The notes: generated by a model not told the origin, from the sequence alone. A stretch of DNA of 55,908 nt from Paracoccaceae bacterium (GCA_947449875.1 CANFSY010000007.1:1-55908), one strand, 5' to 3'. Shown: positions 30,876 through 41,978, counted from the first letter of the stretch. Numbers and translations are program-made.

Positions 30876-31496
30876 ATGCCCGTTGCTGCGCTGCTGCGCT
30901 TTGCCTTGATGGGGATGGCGTTTGCCCTGATGGGCTGCGACCCTGCGACAACGGGGCAAAACCTGCACGAGATTGCGGTGTTCAAAGGCGCTCTCACGGT
31001 GGCCGCGCCGCAGGGCTATTGCATCGACAAAAAGGCCTCGGTCGCGCTGGGGCCTGCGACGGTTTTGCTGATCGGGCGGTGCAATGCCCAAGGCAAGGTG
31101 GCCGCGGCGGTGGTGACACTGACCATCGGCGCGCCCGCTTCGGCGGGCGTTCTGGTGGCAGGGCCAAAGGCCTTGGCAGAGTTCTTCGCCTCAACCGCGG
31201 GGCGCAAGGTTTTGGCGCGCGACGGCGACCCCGACCATGTGCAGATCGTGCAAACCCAAAGCGCGGGGCGCGGGCTATTGTTGCACCTGCGAGATCAGGT
31301 GACGGGGGATTATTGGCGGGCGATCACGGCGATCAAGGGGCGGTTGGTGACAATTTCCGCCTCAGGCGTGGCGGGGGCACCCTTGACCTCGGCGCAGGCG
31401 CGGGGCTTGGTGATGGACACAATGGCCCTGCTAGATCAGCGCAACGGCGCAAAGCCTGCGGCACCCCAAGTGGGGCGCGGGGCGGTGATTCCCTAA
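30876..31496 (+). CDS. Putative lipoprotein of unknown function
   Basis: Signal-like N-terminus [21 protein letters not shown] (lipobox-like MGC), open frame with SD-like aggaggc upstream. Confidence 0.55.
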   Translation: MPVAALLRFALMGMAFALMGCDPATTGQNLHEIAVFKGALTVAAPQGYCIDKKASVALGPATVLLIGRCNAQGKVAAAVVTLTIGAPASAGVLVAGPKALAEFFASTAGRKVLARDGDPDHVQIVQTQSAGRGLLLHLRDQVTGDYWRAITAIKGRLVTISASGVAGAPLTSAQARGLVMDTMALLDQRNGAKPAAPQVGRGAVIP

Positions 31497-31699
31497 CGGA
31501 TCGCCGCTTTTTCTTAGCAACTCTGCCAAGCGATGGCTAAATTCCGTCACAATTGCCCGGTTTTCCCGGGAAACGATCGTTTCTGTGCCATGAACGATCT
31601 TAGGAATACCCCGGAACGGTCGCCGCAGTGCCGCGATCTTGCCTGAATTGACGATCACCCCTTGGGCATACCAGCCGAAACGCTGCCGGGGGATGTAGG

Positions 31700-32605
31700 A
31701 TGGACCGACTGACGGAAATGGAAGCCTTCGCCACGGTGGTGGACCAAGGCGGCTTTACCGATGCCGCGCGCAAATTGGGTATGTCGAAATCGGCGGTGTC
31801 CAAGCATGTTTCGGCGTTAGAGGCGCGGCTTGGGGCGCGGCTGTTGAACCGCACCACGCGGCGGGTGGCCCCAACCGATATCGGGCTGGCCTATTACGAC
31901 CGCGCGCGGCGTGTGCTGCATGATGCGGGCGATGCGGACGCTTTGGTCATTGCGATGCAATCGGCGCCGTCTGGCCTGTTGCGGCTCAGCGTTGCGGCCG
32001 ACTTCGGGGCCAATCTTTTGGCCCCGATCTTGGGCCAGTTCTTGCAAGATTACCCCGACATCACGGTCAATATGGTGATGAACCACCGCTATGTCGAAAT
32101 GATCTCGGAAGGCTTCGATATGGCCATCCGCGTGGGCGCTTTGGAAGACAGCTCACTGCGCGCGCGCCATCTGGCCGACACCGCCCGCAAGTTGGTCGGC
32201 GCACCCGCCTATTTTGCCCGCCACGGACGCCCGCAGTCGATCGACGATCTGGACGGCCACCGCCTGCTGCACCAGTCAACTGAGGCGCAGGGCACGGTCT
32301 GGAAGATCACCGACCCCGCCGGAGCGGTGCGCCATGTGCGCTCGGCGGGGTGCTTGACGGTGAACGATGGGCAAAGCCTGCTGAATGCCGCCATCGCTGG
32401 GTTGGGGATCGCCTATCTGCCCGCGTTCCTATACGCCGATGCAATGCGTCAGGGCTTGGTGGAAGAGGCGTTGTCAGACCTTTCGCCCGATGTGCAGGGC
32501 ATCTATGCAGTCTACCCGCAGGGCCGATTCTTGCAGCCTAAGGTGCGGGCTTTTATCGACTTTCTGGTGCGGCACTTTGCCAATAAAGGGCCACAGGACT
32601 GGTAA
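31700..32605 (+). CDS. LysR-family transcriptional regulator
   Basis: MDRLTEMEAFATVVDQGGFTDAARKLGMSKSAVSKHVSALEARLGARLLNRTTRRVAPTDIGLAYYDRA. Confidence 0.93.
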   Translation: MDRLTEMEAFATVVDQGGFTDAARKLGMSKSAVSKHVSALEARLGARLLNRTTRRVAPTDIGLAYYDRARRVLHDAGDADALVIAMQSAPSGLLRLSVAADFGANLLAPILGQFLQDYPDITVNMVMNHRYVEMISEGFDMAIRVGALEDSSLRARHLADTARKLVGAPAYFARHGRPQSIDDLDGHRLLHQSTEAQGTVWKITDPAGAVRHVRSAGCLTVNDGQSLLNAAIAGLGIAYLPAFLYADAMRQGLVEEALSDLSPDVQGIYAVYPQGRFLQPKVRAFIDFLVRHFANKGPQDW

Positions 32606-32617
32606 GGCCTTGGGGCA

Positions 32618-33571
32618 TTAGGGGTTCAGCACCACCTCAACCCGCCGATTGCGCGCCCGCCCTTCAGGGGTTTCATTGCTGGCGCGGGGGGCCAAAAAGC
32701 CCGCTCCTTGCGCATCAATCTGGTCTGCGGCGGCCCCGTAGCGGCCGAGCAAGGCAGCCCGCACGCTTTGCGCCCGCTGGCGCGACAGGGTGATGTTGGC
32801 GGGCAACGCGCCCGAGGCGTCGGTGTGGCCCACCAGCGTGATGCGGCGGTCTGGGTTGGCCGCAAGCCACGCCGCCAGTTCTGCCAGCGAGGCATAGTCC
32901 CCCGTTTGCAGCACCGCCTCGCCCGAGGCGAAGACCAGATCGTCCAGCGCCACAGCGCCCAGCGTCATAAGCCGCCCCGCCAGATCTTGGGCCACCACGG
33001 GCGCAGCAACGTCCGCTTCCGGCGTGGCTGCGCTTTGGCCCGAAGGGGCAAGCGTCACCCCGCCACCCGGCTCAGAGCTGACGGTGCTGACCTGCACAAA
33101 ACCCTGATCCGCCGACCGGCTGACCAACAGGGCCAAAACCTCGACCCCTTTGGCCCCCTGTCGTTCGGCCAAAACATAACGAAAGTCGCCCAAGTCGACG
33201 TGCATTTGCGGTTCGGGCAGCACATCCATGCCATAGCGAAAGTCAAAGCCGCCGCAGGCCTGCGCCTCGCACTCAAAAAGGGTGGTAAAGCCCGCGGCGT
33301 TAAGCTGGTGCAGCAGGGGGGTGATCAGTTGCAAGGTGGTCAGGCGCTGCTTGTCCATCCGGTAGGCGCGTTGGGTCACAGCCCCCGCCACATCTTGCAG
33401 CGGCAGTACACCGGCGGCAAAGGGGCCCACGGGCAAGCGCAAGGTCGCGGGGTATTCCGACCAACCGCCGATTTCCGTGGCCGGGGCTGGCATGTCCAAC
33501 AGGGGGGCCGCCTTGGCGGGCAAGGCCAAGATCAGGCCACAGGCCAAGGCAAAAGATACGGCTTTGATCAA
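32618..33571 (-). CDS. OmpA-family (C-terminal peptidoglycan-binding) protein
   Basis: C-part LAAWLAANPDRRITLVGHTDASGALPANITLSRQRAQSVRAALL; N-terminal signal-like segment; start uncertain. Confidence 0.85.
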   Translation of the reverse strand: MIKAVSFALACGLILALPAKAAPLLDMPAPATEIGGWSEYPATLRLPVGPFAAGVLPLQDVAGAVTQRAYRMDKQRLTTLQLITPLLHQLNAAGFTTLFECEAQACGGFDFRYGMDVLPEPQMHVDLGDFRYVLAERQGAKGVEVLALLVSRSADQGFVQVSTVSSEPGGGVTLAPSGQSAATPEADVAAPVVAQDLAGRLMTLGAVALDDLVFASGEAVLQTGDYASLAELAAWLAANPDRRITLVGHTDASGALPANITLSRQRAQSVRAALLGRYGAAADQIDAQGAGFLAPRASNETPEGRARNRRVEVVLNP

Positions 33572-33590
33572 GGCGGTGACACAGGCCCGG

Positions 33591-34310
33591 TTAGACTTTA
33601 AGGCGATAATGATACTCTCCCACAGGCTGCATCCCAAGGGAAGCATAGAGCGCACGCGCCGCTGTGTTGGCCTTTGTGACGGCCAAAGCCAGCCGATCCG
33701 CGCCTTGCTGTGCCCCCCAAAGGGCGGCGGCGGCCAGAAGTTGGCGACCAGCCCCTTTGCGGCGCTGGCTTTCGCGCACCTCGACGGCGTGGACCATCGC
33801 GGTGGTGCCGTGCAACGCCACAAAGGCCGCGCCCGAGGGTCGGTCGGCCGTGCGGCCCAGCACGACGGTCTTGGGGCCTGATACACGGCCCATCACAGCC
33901 AAGCGCCCGCCCAAGATGCCGCCGTCGGCCCAGATTTCCTTGGCGATCTGCAAGGGGGGCCAATGGGGAAAGCTGGTCATGCGTTGGGGCGGGGCAAAGG
34001 CCGATACGGGGGCCGTATAGGCCAAGACAGGTTCGATCTTGGCATAGCCCTGCGCGGCAAGTGCGGCATCAAGGGCTGCATCCCACGGCCAGATGACGAA
34101 AAGCTTATCCTGCCCCAAGGCCTCTTGGGCGGCCTCGGCCAAAGCGATGTCACCTGCACCCCAATCGCGCGCAGCCCAAGCCGCACTGACCCTTTTGCCA
34201 CCCCCCGCCCCTTGGCCCACCGCCCAAGGGCCTGCGGAGTGCACGGCCAAAGGCGGCCAAGTGGCGGCCATTGCGGCGGCAAAGGGGGCGGTCGGGTCGG
34301 CGGGTGTCAT
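33591..34310 (-). CDS. GNAT-family acetyltransferase
   Basis: VHAVEVRESQRRKGAGRQLLAAAALWGAQQGADRLALAVTKANTAARALYASLGMQPVGEYHYR. Confidence 0.85.
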   Translation of the reverse strand: MTPADPTAPFAAAMAATWPPLAVHSAGPWAVGQGAGGGKRVSAAWAARDWGAGDIALAEAAQEALGQDKLFVIWPWDAALDAALAAQGYAKIEPVLAYTAPVSAFAPPQRMTSFPHWPPLQIAKEIWADGGILGGRLAVMGRVSGPKTVVLGRTADRPSGAAFVALHGTTAMVHAVEVRESQRRKGAGRQLLAAAALWGAQQGADRLALAVTKANTAARALYASLGMQPVGEYHYRLKV

Positions 34311-35026
34311 GCCAGATGCGCCTGAAGCGCGGCAAGGGCGGTATCCAGTCGGGCGGCATCGGTGCCGCGGATCACCAGATTGGTGCCAAAGGCCCCGTTG
34401 GTGTTGAAGGGGTAAGACCCCATCGACAGGTCGGGATAGAGCGCGGCGAAGGCGGAAAAGGCGGTGGCAATCTCACCCTCGCCGCGCAGCATCCGCAAGC
34501 TGCGCGACAAAAGCGGTTTGCCGTGGGCGATGCCTGACAGAACGCCTGCCAACATCGCCTCGAAGATGCGGGGCACGCCGGCCATGACATGGACATTGCC
34601 CAAGCTGAACCCGGGCGCTATCGAGACGGGGTTGTCGATCAACACCGCGCCGTCAGGAATGCGCGCCATGCGCTGGCGCGCCTCGTTAAAGGGCACGCCC
34701 TGCCGTTCGTAATGTGCGCCAAGCAGCGCCATGGCATCGGCGCGCTGCGTGATGGGCACGCCAAAGGCGGCGGCAATCGCCTCGGCGGTGATGTCGTCAT
34801 GCGTCGGCCCGATACCGCCCGAGGTGAACACATGGTCATAGGCCCCGCGCAGGGCATTCACGCCCGCCACAATGGCGGCGTGATCATCAGCGACAACCCG
34901 CGCCTCGGTCAGGGACAGGCCGTGGTCGGTCAGCGCCATGGCCAAATGGTGCATATTGCTGTCACGGGTGCGCCCCGAGAGGATTTCATCCCCGATCACC
35001 AGCATGGCGGCGGTTTGGTTGGGCAT
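34307..35026 (-). CDS. Competence/damage-inducible protein A-like molybdopterin-binding domain protein
   Basis: MLVIGDEILSGRTRDSNMHHLAMALTDHGLSLTEARVVADD...VFTSGGIGPTHDDIT. Confidence 0.88.
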   Translation of the reverse strand: MPNQTAAMLVIGDEILSGRTRDSNMHHLAMALTDHGLSLTEARVVADDHAAIVAGVNALRGAYDHVFTSGGIGPTHDDITAEAIAAAFGVPITQRADAMALLGAHYERQGVPFNEARQRMARIPDGAVLIDNPVSIAPGFSLGNVHVMAGVPRIFEAMLAGVLSGIAHGKPLLSRSLRMLRGEGEIATAFSAFAALYPDLSMGSYPFNTNGAFGTNLVIRGTDAARLDTALAALQAHLA

Positions 35027-35129
35027 TTGACACTCCTATCAGCTTTTGCACTGGTATAGGGGGCTTGCGCCCTCTGGCAAAGGGCGCGGGTTTCTTTTAT
35101 TTGTCGCCAAAAGCAAAAGGGTTTGCCAC

Positions 35130-35933
35130 GTGGACGATATCAGAGGCCGGGTCACCAAGGATGGCATTCGCATCTATGAGGATGCCGATTTTGCCGGCAT
35201 GCGCGAGGCGGGGCGGGTTGCAGCCGTGATCTTGGACGATATCGGGCCCTTGGTGCAACCCGGGGTCACAACGGCAGAGCTGGACGATTTCATCCGCACC
35301 GAAGTGACGCGCCACGGGGCTGTATCGGCCACGATTGGCTATAAGGGCTATCAGCACGCCTCGTGCATCTCGGTCAACCATGTGGTGTGCCACGGGATTC
35401 CGGGGGCGAAAACGCTGGTGGAAGGCGACATTTTGAACATTGACGTGACCGTCATTGTCGAAGGGTGGTTTGGCGACACCAGCCGGATGTACGGCGCAGG
35501 GCCGATCAACCGCAAAGCCGAACGCCTGATCGAAGTCACGCACGAAGGCCTGATGCGCGGGATCGAAGCGGTCAAGCCGGGCAATACCTTTGGCGATATC
35601 GGCCATGCCATCCAATCCTTGGTCGAGGCGAACCGCATGTCAGTGGTGCGCGACTTTTGTGGCCACGGCTTGGGGCGCGTGTTCCACGCCCCGCCGAACG
35701 TGCTGCATTACGGCCGCCCGGGGTCTGCCGCGGTGCTGGAAGAGGGGATGTTCTTTACCATCGAGCCGATGGTGAACCTTGGCCGCCCAGAGACAAAGGT
35801 ATTGGCCGATGAATGGACGGCTGTGACCCGCGACAAAAGCCTGTCGGCGCAGTACGAACACTCGGTCGGGGTGACGGCCACAGGATGCGAGATTTTTACC
35901 CTGTCGCCCAAAGGCAAGTTCTTCAAACCCTAA
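35130..35933 (+). CDS. map: Type I methionyl aminopeptidase
   Basis: GTG start; MREAGRVAAVILDDIGPLVQPGVTTAELDDF...NHVVCHGIPG..LVEGDILNIDVTVIVEGWFGDTSRMY...CGHGLGRVFHAPPNVLHYG. Confidence 0.95.
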   Translation: MDDIRGRVTKDGIRIYEDADFAGMREAGRVAAVILDDIGPLVQPGVTTAELDDFIRTEVTRHGAVSATIGYKGYQHASCISVNHVVCHGIPGAKTLVEGDILNIDVTVIVEGWFGDTSRMYGAGPINRKAERLIEVTHEGLMRGIEAVKPGNTFGDIGHAIQSLVEANRMSVVRDFCGHGLGRVFHAPPNVLHYGRPGSAAVLEEGMFFTIEPMVNLGRPETKVLADEWTAVTRDKSLSAQYEHSVGVTATGCEIFTLSPKGKFFKP

Positions 35934-35944
35934 CGCCTGTGGCC

Positions 35945-35985
35945 CCGGGGCGCTGCCCCGGACCCCGGGATATTTTCGCAAGTAT
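35945..35985 (+). repeat. Dispersed GC-rich hairpin element copy A
   Basis: CCGGGGC-GCT-GCCCCGG followed by ACCCCGGGATATTTTCGCAAGTATGAAAC. Confidence 0.7.
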
Positions 35986-35996
35986 GAAACCCGCGT

Positions 35997-37202
35997 TTAC
36001 AGACCACCGCGTGAAGGGCGCGGGGTGCCCAAGCGCGGGTGCAATTTGCCTGCGATGAGGTAGGCGCCCCCCATCAGCACTCCGCTGGCTGTGAAGATCG
36101 CAGCCGTGGGGGCCACGGCCAGAACGGCCCAAGCCATGCCGGGGGTGACAACGGATGAGACATCGCGAAAGCTGGAATAGATGGCCGACATCTCGGTGCG
36201 TTCCGAGGGTTTGACCGACATCAGGAACGGCAAGCCACCGATCACATCCAGCGTGACCAGCATGGTCGAGGCGGCCATCAGCGCGAATACCGTCATCCAC
36301 GGCCAAGGGGCTACCAGCGACGCCAGCACGAACAAGCTGCCACAGACCGCAAAGGCGCGCCGGACGGACAGGCGCACCGACGAGCGGCGGGCGAATTTCA
36401 ACAGCACGGGGGCCAGAAACAGGATGGCGTTGGAAATCGACAGGGCGGTGCCGCCCACGTTCTTGCCCAACCCCTGCTCGATGCAGAAATAGGGCAGATA
36501 GACCACATAGACCCACCAGCCGGTCGAGCGGATCACCGCAAAGGCCCAGCCCGCGATCAGGCGCGGTTGGGCAAAGAATCGGCCCAGATAGGCCAAGGGA
36601 TTGACCGCCGGCCCGCGCGCCCGCGCGATGGCCTTGCCATTGCCCATCCGCAGCACCCAAAACAGAACCACCAGCGCCACCGCAAAGCTGCCCGCCATCA
36701 AAAACGGCGCAGGCCGCCACAGCGAATGCAGCCACACCCCCAGCATCGGCCCGACCGCCCAAGGGGTGGCCGCAAAGAACATCTGCAGGCTTTGGCTGCG
36801 CCCCAAATTCTCGCGGTCGACGTAATCCAGCACATAGGCGTTGAAGCACACAAAGGTCGTGGCCGTGGCCATGGCATTGGCCATCAGCGACAGGGTGACC
36901 GACAGCGGCGTGCCCACAAAGGCCAGCCCCATGCCGACGAAATACAAGCTGCAACCGCCCGTATACATCCACCGCCGTGGCACCAACTGTGTGGCCCAAG
37001 GCACCAGCAGCCCCCAGATCATCGAGATCAACCCGACGATGAAATAGGCCTTTGACGACCCGACCGTCGAGCCCATCGCATCATGCACAATCAACGGCAT
37101 GACCGAGATGAGCGAGCCGCGCACGCAAGACTCCAGCCCGGTGAGGGCGGCGAAATGCCAAAGGGCGGGGGTGCGTGGCACAGGGATGTGGTCGATCGGC
37201 AT
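35997..37202 (-). CDS. MFS transporter
   Basis: LTGLESCVRGSLISVMPLIVHDAMGSTVGSSKAYFIVGLISMIWGLL...; about 12 TM-like segments. Confidence 0.8.
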   Translation of the reverse strand: MPIDHIPVPRTPALWHFAALTGLESCVRGSLISVMPLIVHDAMGSTVGSSKAYFIVGLISMIWGLLVPWATQLVPRRWMYTGGCSLYFVGMGLAFVGTPLSVTLSLMANAMATATTFVCFNAYVLDYVDRENLGRSQSLQMFFAATPWAVGPMLGVWLHSLWRPAPFLMAGSFAVALVVLFWVLRMGNGKAIARARGPAVNPLAYLGRFFAQPRLIAGWAFAVIRSTGWWVYVVYLPYFCIEQGLGKNVGGTALSISNAILFLAPVLLKFARRSSVRLSVRRAFAVCGSLFVLASLVAPWPWMTVFALMAASTMLVTLDVIGGLPFLMSVKPSERTEMSAIYSSFRDVSSVVTPGMAWAVLAVAPTAAIFTASGVLMGGAYLIAGKLHPRLGTPRPSRGGL

Positions 37203-37257
37203 AGCGGTTGATCACATGGCAGGGCCGATGCGTCTGGCCTTGATGCGACCGCAGGGG

Positions 37258-37989
37258 TCAGTCTGCGTCGGTTTTGGCCTGCGAGAGGTGATCTAGCAGG
37301 CGGCCTCGGGCCTCGGGCAGGGGTGCGGCGGGGTTTGGGCGGGTCAGTGCGCGCGACAGGAAGTGGCCAGTGATGGCCAGACCCTCGGCCACTTCGGCGG
37401 GGGTTCCGTCGGCCAAGGTCAGCACGCGGGGAAGGGGCAAAAGGCGTGCCGCCCAGTCGCCCGCTGCGGCGCGGGCCACAGCCCGCCCTGTGCGCGGCGA
37501 GATATAGGCCAGATCCTGCGTCACCCCCGTCAGCGCGCAAGAGGTCAGATCAAGGCCGTAGCCCATATCTTCCAGCAGGCGCAGTTCCCAGTTCAGGTAG
37601 GGGGCCTGCCACGCGCCGCCCGCTTCCAAAAGGTCCAGCAGGGCCACGGTTTGGGTGTACAGGGCGAGGTGCGGGTCGCGTTCGGGCAGGGCGTGGTGCA
37701 GCAGGGCGCAGATGGCATTCAGAGCCGACAGCGCACCGCGATCCGCCATAAGCGCGGCGCGGGCGTGCAGCGGTTCGGCGCGAAAGCTGCCGATTTGATC
37801 CTCCAATCGGGCGTGCCAGTGCAGCGCCAACTGCCCGCCGGGTTGCAAGATGCCCGCCATGCGCCGGGATCCGCCGCCGCGCACCACGCCAAGGTGGCGG
37901 CCATGCGCCGCTGTAAACACCTCGATGATCGCGGAGCTTTCGCCGTGCGGGCGCACGGACAAAAGGGCCCCTTCGTCTTGCCATTCCAT
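37258..37989 (-). CDS. recO: DNA repair protein RecO
   Basis: MEWQDEGALLSVRPHGESSAIIEVFTAAHGRHLGVVRGGGSRRMAGILQPGGQLALHWHARLEDQIGSFRAE. Confidence 0.92.
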   Translation of the reverse strand: MEWQDEGALLSVRPHGESSAIIEVFTAAHGRHLGVVRGGGSRRMAGILQPGGQLALHWHARLEDQIGSFRAEPLHARAALMADRGALSALNAICALLHHALPERDPHLALYTQTVALLDLLEAGGAWQAPYLNWELRLLEDMGYGLDLTSCALTGVTQDLAYISPRTGRAVARAAAGDWAARLLPLPRVLTLADGTPAEVAEGLAITGHFLSRALTRPNPAAPLPEARGRLLDHLSQAKTDAD

Positions 37990-38066
37990 GGCGGCACTAT
38001 CGCGCGGGCTTGGGCGCGGGGCAAGACGGGGCTTGCGGTGTCTGTGCAATCTGGCAGGGTTAGGCG

Positions 38067-38630
38067 ATGATGTCACGGTTGGTTGCCCTGTTGATTGGAG
38101 CCTTGGCGCTGGCCGCTTTGCGCGGACAGTTTGACGGCTTGCCCTATGCGCCCGTGGCCGACAGGCTTTGGCTTATGGCGGGGTATTTTGCCGTTTTGAC
38201 CAATCTTGGCGTGGCAGGGATGATGTTTGCCGTGGCCAAGGGCTGGCGGATGACTGGCACGATAGCGGCGGCGATGCTGGTGGCGGTGGCCATCGTCGCA
38301 GCTTCATATCCCTTCCCGTTCTGGAGCATGTCAGGGCCAGACCCTGCGTCTTGGTGGGCGGACAAAGCCCTGCACCTTGGGGTACCCTTGCTCGTGGGCC
38401 TGTGGTGGCTGGCCTTTGCCGACAAAAGGTTCAACAGTGCCGCCCTGCCCACCCTGATCGCCTGGCCCGCTGGGTATTGTGTCTACGCGCTGGTGCGGGG
38501 ATACTTTGCGGGGCCTGAACACGCCGTAGCCCCGGGCGGGGATTTCTTGTGGATCGTGGAATTTGTCAGCGGTCTTCTCGGCTATCTACTGGCTTTTGTT
38601 GTCGCGGGCTTTCGCATCGGGTCAGCCTGA
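38067..38630 (+). CDS. Pr6Pr-like integral membrane protein
   Basis: MSRLVALLIGALALAALRGQFDG...AGYFAVLTNLGVAGMMFAVAKGWR...FPFWSMSGPDPASWWADKALHLGVPLLVGLWWLAFADK. Confidence 0.65.
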   Translation: MMSRLVALLIGALALAALRGQFDGLPYAPVADRLWLMAGYFAVLTNLGVAGMMFAVAKGWRMTGTIAAAMLVAVAIVAASYPFPFWSMSGPDPASWWADKALHLGVPLLVGLWWLAFADKRFNSAALPTLIAWPAGYCVYALVRGYFAGPEHAVAPGGDFLWIVEFVSGLLGYLLAFVVAGFRIGSA

Positions 38631-38957
38631 AAGCCCGTCTTGATCCAAAAGCGTGCGCCCCTGACGGTCTTCCAATTCAATCACCCAAAGGTCGCGGTCG
38701 CGGGCCTTTTGCCGCGCCAAAAGCGCGTCGACATCGGGTTCGGCCCCCTCGGTCAGGGGAACCCAGATGCGGGCGTTGGCGGACAGATCAAAGCTGCGCT
38801 GAAAGGCGCGGGCTTGGCCGTCAAGGGTTGCGACCTTGACCACAACCGCCCCCGCCGTGGCATCGCCCTTTTGGGTGACATAAGCCGCAATTTCGGCCAA
38901 GCGCAGGCGGGTCAGATAGGCCGATACCCAAAGGCCACTGGCAAGGCGCGGAGTCAC
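38622..38957 (-). CDS. DUF1491-like protein
   Basis: VTPRLASGLWVSAYLTRLRLAEIAAYVTQKGDATAGAVVVKVATLDGQARAFQRSFDLSANARIWVPL. Confidence 0.75.
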   Translation of the reverse strand: MTPRLASGLWVSAYLTRLRLAEIAAYVTQKGDATAGAVVVKVATLDGQARAFQRSFDLSANARIWVPLTEGAEPDVDALLARQKARDRDLWVIELEDRQGRTLLDQDGLSG

Positions 38958-38964
38958 AGCGCGC

Positions 38965-39912
38965 CTATGTCGGCAGGTTGCCGTCTTTGAAATCAAGGCC
39001 CATTTCGCTGTAGCGTTCGGGTTCTTCCAGCCAGTTCGGGCGGACCTTGACCTCTAGGAACAAATGCACCGTGCGCTCCAGAAAGGCCGAGATTTCGGCG
39101 CGCGCGGCGGTGCCGATCGACTTGATCGTCTCGCCCTTGTTGCCCAGAACGATGCCTTTATGGCCGTCGCGGGCGACATAGATGATCTGGTTGATCTTGG
39201 CCGATCCATCGGGCTGATCCTCCCAGTTTTCGGTTTCGACCGTCAATTGGTAGGGCAGTTCCTCATGCAAACGCAGGGTCAGCTTTTCGCGGGTCATCTC
39301 AGCGGCGATCATGCGCATGGGCAGGTCGGCCAACTGGTCTTCGGGGTAAAACCAATGGCCCGTCGGCACGATGTCGGCCAGCCACGATTTCAACCGTTCC
39401 ACCCCGTGGCCGCGTTCGGCGCTGATCATGAAGGTGTTGGTGAAGGGGAAGGCGATGTTGGCCTCTTCGGCCAAGGACAGCAGGGCTTCGGCCTTGACCT
39501 TGTCGATCTTGTTGATCGCCAGCGCCACTTGCCCGCCCGAGGGGAAGCGGTCCCGCAGGCCTGCGATGATGGCCTTGGCCCCTTCGGTCAGGCCACGGTT
39601 GGCTTCGATCAGCAGCACGATCACATCGGCATCCGCAGCCCCGCCCCAAGCAGCGGCGACCATGGACCGGTCAAGCCTGCGGCGCGGGCGAAAGATGCCG
39701 GGCGTGTCGACAAAGACAATCTGGGATGCGCCGTGCATCGCAATGCCGCGAATGCGGGTGCGGGTGGTTTGCACTTTATGGGTGACGATCGACACCTTGG
39801 CCCCGACCATCTTGTTGATGAGGGTTGATTTTCCGGCATTGGGTTCGCCGATCAGGGCCACAAAGCCCGCACGGTGCGGGCCTTGGGTGCCCATGGTGTC
39901 GTCCTGCGTCAT
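38965..39912 (-). CDS. era: GTPase Era
   Basis: [44 protein letters not shown]...[19 protein letters not shown]-terminal KH-like part. Confidence 0.95.
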   Translation of the reverse strand: MTQDDTMGTQGPHRAGFVALIGEPNAGKSTLINKMVGAKVSIVTHKVQTTRTRIRGIAMHGASQIVFVDTPGIFRPRRRLDRSMVAAAWGGAADADVIVLLIEANRGLTEGAKAIIAGLRDRFPSGGQVALAINKIDKVKAEALLSLAEEANIAFPFTNTFMISAERGHGVERLKSWLADIVPTGHWFYPEDQLADLPMRMIAAEMTREKLTLRLHEELPYQLTVETENWEDQPDGSAKINQIIYVARDGHKGIVLGNKGETIKSIGTAARAEISAFLERTVHLFLEVKVRPNWLEEPERYSEMGLDFKDGNLPT

Positions 39913-40598
39913 GCCTGTCCCTTTGTGATCCGCGCCAAAAGCGTGCGCGCTGCCATTTGTTCGGCCTGCCGCTTTGATCCGGCGCGGGCGGTTTCGGTTG
40001 CGCCGTCGTCAAGCGTCACGCGGACGGTGAAGATAGGCTGGTGGTCGGGCCCTTCGCGGGCGTCTTCGATATAGGCAGGCGGGGCCATGCCGCGGGCTTG
40101 GGCCCATTCTTGCAGGCTGGTCTTGGCATCCCGCGCATCGGCATCGACGGCGCTGATACGGTCACCCCATAGGCGCAAGATCAGATCGCGCGCGGCATCA
40201 AAACCGCCATCGACATAGACAGCGGCAATCACAGCTTCCAGCGCATCGCCCAAAAGCGCCTCTTTGCGCCGCCCGCCGGAAATCATCTCGGACCGGCCCA
40301 GTTTCAGCACCTCGCCCAAGCCGTAAGCGCGGGCGACATCGGCACAGGTTTCCTTGCGCACAAGTGCGTTAAAGCGCGGGGCAAGCTGGCCTTCGGCGGC
40401 GGCGGTGTCAGCGGACAAAAGGGCTTCGGCCATCACAAGGCCCAAGATGCGGTCGCCCAAGAATTCCAGCCGCTGGTTGTCAGCCCGCGTGGGCGACGAC
40501 ATCGACGGATGCGTCAACGCCTGCACCAAAAGCGCAGGCGTGCGGAATGTATACCCGATGAGGGCCGTAAATGCCTGAATATCCGCAGAAAGCTTCAC
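39909..40598 (-). CDS. rnc: Ribonuclease III
   Basis: [34 protein letters not shown]...[23 protein letters not shown]; dsRBD at C-terminus. Confidence 0.95.
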   Translation of the reverse strand: MKLSADIQAFTALIGYTFRTPALLVQALTHPSMSSPTRADNQRLEFLGDRILGLVMAEALLSADTAAAEGQLAPRFNALVRKETCADVARAYGLGEVLKLGRSEMISGGRRKEALLGDALEAVIAAVYVDGGFDAARDLILRLWGDRISAVDADARDAKTSLQEWAQARGMAPPAYIEDAREGPDHQPIFTVRVTLDDGATETARAGSKRQAEQMAARTLLARITKGQA

Positions 40599-41395
40599 TC
40601 AACCGCCTTAAAGAAGCGATCTGCGCGCCACGTCCAGAATTGAAACAACGACGAGCCCGCAGACGAGAACATGATCCGATCCGCGCGGCCCACCAGATAT
40701 TCGGCCGGCACCATGCCCACGCCGCCGACATTTTGGGCAAAGCGGCTGTCCATCGAATTGTCACGGTTGTCGCCCATGAAGAAGTAATTGCCTTCGGGCA
40801 CGGTGAAGACATCGGTGTTGTCGGCATAGCCGTTCATGTCGATGTTCAAGACATCATGCTTCACACCATTGGGCAGGGTCTCGATCGCGCGGATCTTCTC
40901 GCAGGTGCCGCCATTGCCCACCGGCGCGTTGGAGCAGCGCGGGGAGTTGCCCATCGAACCCTGCGCCTCGTAAATCTCGGTGAAGACACCGGCGTCAACT
41001 TGGGGAGCCTCGGTGCCGTTGATGTAAAGCATTCCGCTTTTGACTTGAATCTTGTCACCGGGCAGACCAATCAGGCGTTTGATGTAATCTTCGCCGTTCA
41101 CGGGGTGGCGAAACACCACCACATCCCCGCGCTGCGGGTCGCCGGACAAGAGCGGCACTTTGATGCGGCCCGGGATCGGGCAGGCGGCAAAGGGGCACGA
41201 ATAGCGCGAATAACCGTAGGCCATTTTGTTGACGAACAAAAAGTCGCCGATCAGAAGCGTGTCTTTCATCGATTCCGACGGGATCCAGAAGGGCTGGAAC
41301 AAGAGCGTGCGAAACAGGCCAGCGATCAGCAAGGCATAGACAACGGTCTTGATGGTTTCGACGATACCGCCGTCGGATTGCTGCTTTTTGGCCAT
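40595..41395 (-). CDS. lepB: Signal peptidase I
   Basis: [27 protein letters not shown]...[28 protein letters not shown]...[16 protein letters not shown]. Confidence 0.95.
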   Translation of the reverse strand: MAKKQQSDGGIVETIKTVVYALLIAGLFRTLLFQPFWIPSESMKDTLLIGDFLFVNKMAYGYSRYSCPFAACPIPGRIKVPLLSGDPQRGDVVVFRHPVNGEDYIKRLIGLPGDKIQVKSGMLYINGTEAPQVDAGVFTEIYEAQGSMGNSPRCSNAPVGNGGTCEKIRAIETLPNGVKHDVLNIDMNGYADNTDVFTVPEGNYFFMGDNRDNSMDSRFAQNVGGVGMVPAEYLVGRADRIMFSSAGSSLFQFWTWRADRFFKAVE

Positions 41396-41449
41396 GGCGT
41401 GCGCTTTCGTGAAAGGTTTGGCGCTAGATGCGCGTGAGCGCCCTAAGAG

Positions 41450-41899
41450 TCAAGAAGAAGGCGGGTTTTGATGGGTCACTTGCGCGCGAAGGGGTGGGGA
41501 AAGGGGCAAAGCCTCGATCACGACGAAGGCTTGGGCCCAAGGGTGATCATCGGTCAGGGTCACATGCACCACAGCGCGGTGGTCTGGCGGGGTCATTTCG
41601 GCCAGACGTTGGGCGGCCCATCCGCTGAGGTGCATGACGGGTTGGCCTGTCCACAGATTTGACACGGCCATGTCGCGCCACGCAATGCCCATGCGCAGAC
41701 CGGTGCCCAAGGCCTTCGAACACGCCTCTTTGGCGGCCCAGCGTTTGGCATAGGTGGCGGCTATGGTATGGGGGCGGCTGTCGGCCTTGGCTTGTTCTTG
41801 GGCGGTGAAAACACGGGTCAAGAAACGCGCGCCAAAGCGGGCAATGGTGCCTTCGATCCGCTCGATGTTGGCAAGATCGCTTCCGATGCCGAGGATCAT
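41450..41899 (-). CDS. acpS: Holo-[acyl-carrier-protein] synthase
   Basis: [40 protein letters not shown]...[21 protein letters not shown]. Confidence 0.95.
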   Translation of the reverse strand: MILGIGSDLANIERIEGTIARFGARFLTRVFTAQEQAKADSRPHTIAATYAKRWAAKEACSKALGTGLRMGIAWRDMAVSNLWTGQPVMHLSGWAAQRLAEMTPPDHRAVVHVTLTDDHPWAQAFVVIEALPLSPPLRAQVTHQNPPSS

Positions 41900-41978
41900 A
41901 TCAAAGCAGCCCCGCTTTTTGTGGATGCAGGCTGGATATATGCTGCGCGCCGATAAGTCGAGCAGGCCTGCGGGGCCG

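Noticed and set aside
32708-33601. 297-aa plus-strand ORF opposite the OmpA-family gene
   Set aside because: Composition typical of antisense frames in GC-rich genomes (R/H/G/Q-rich); OmpA-like motif is on the other strand.
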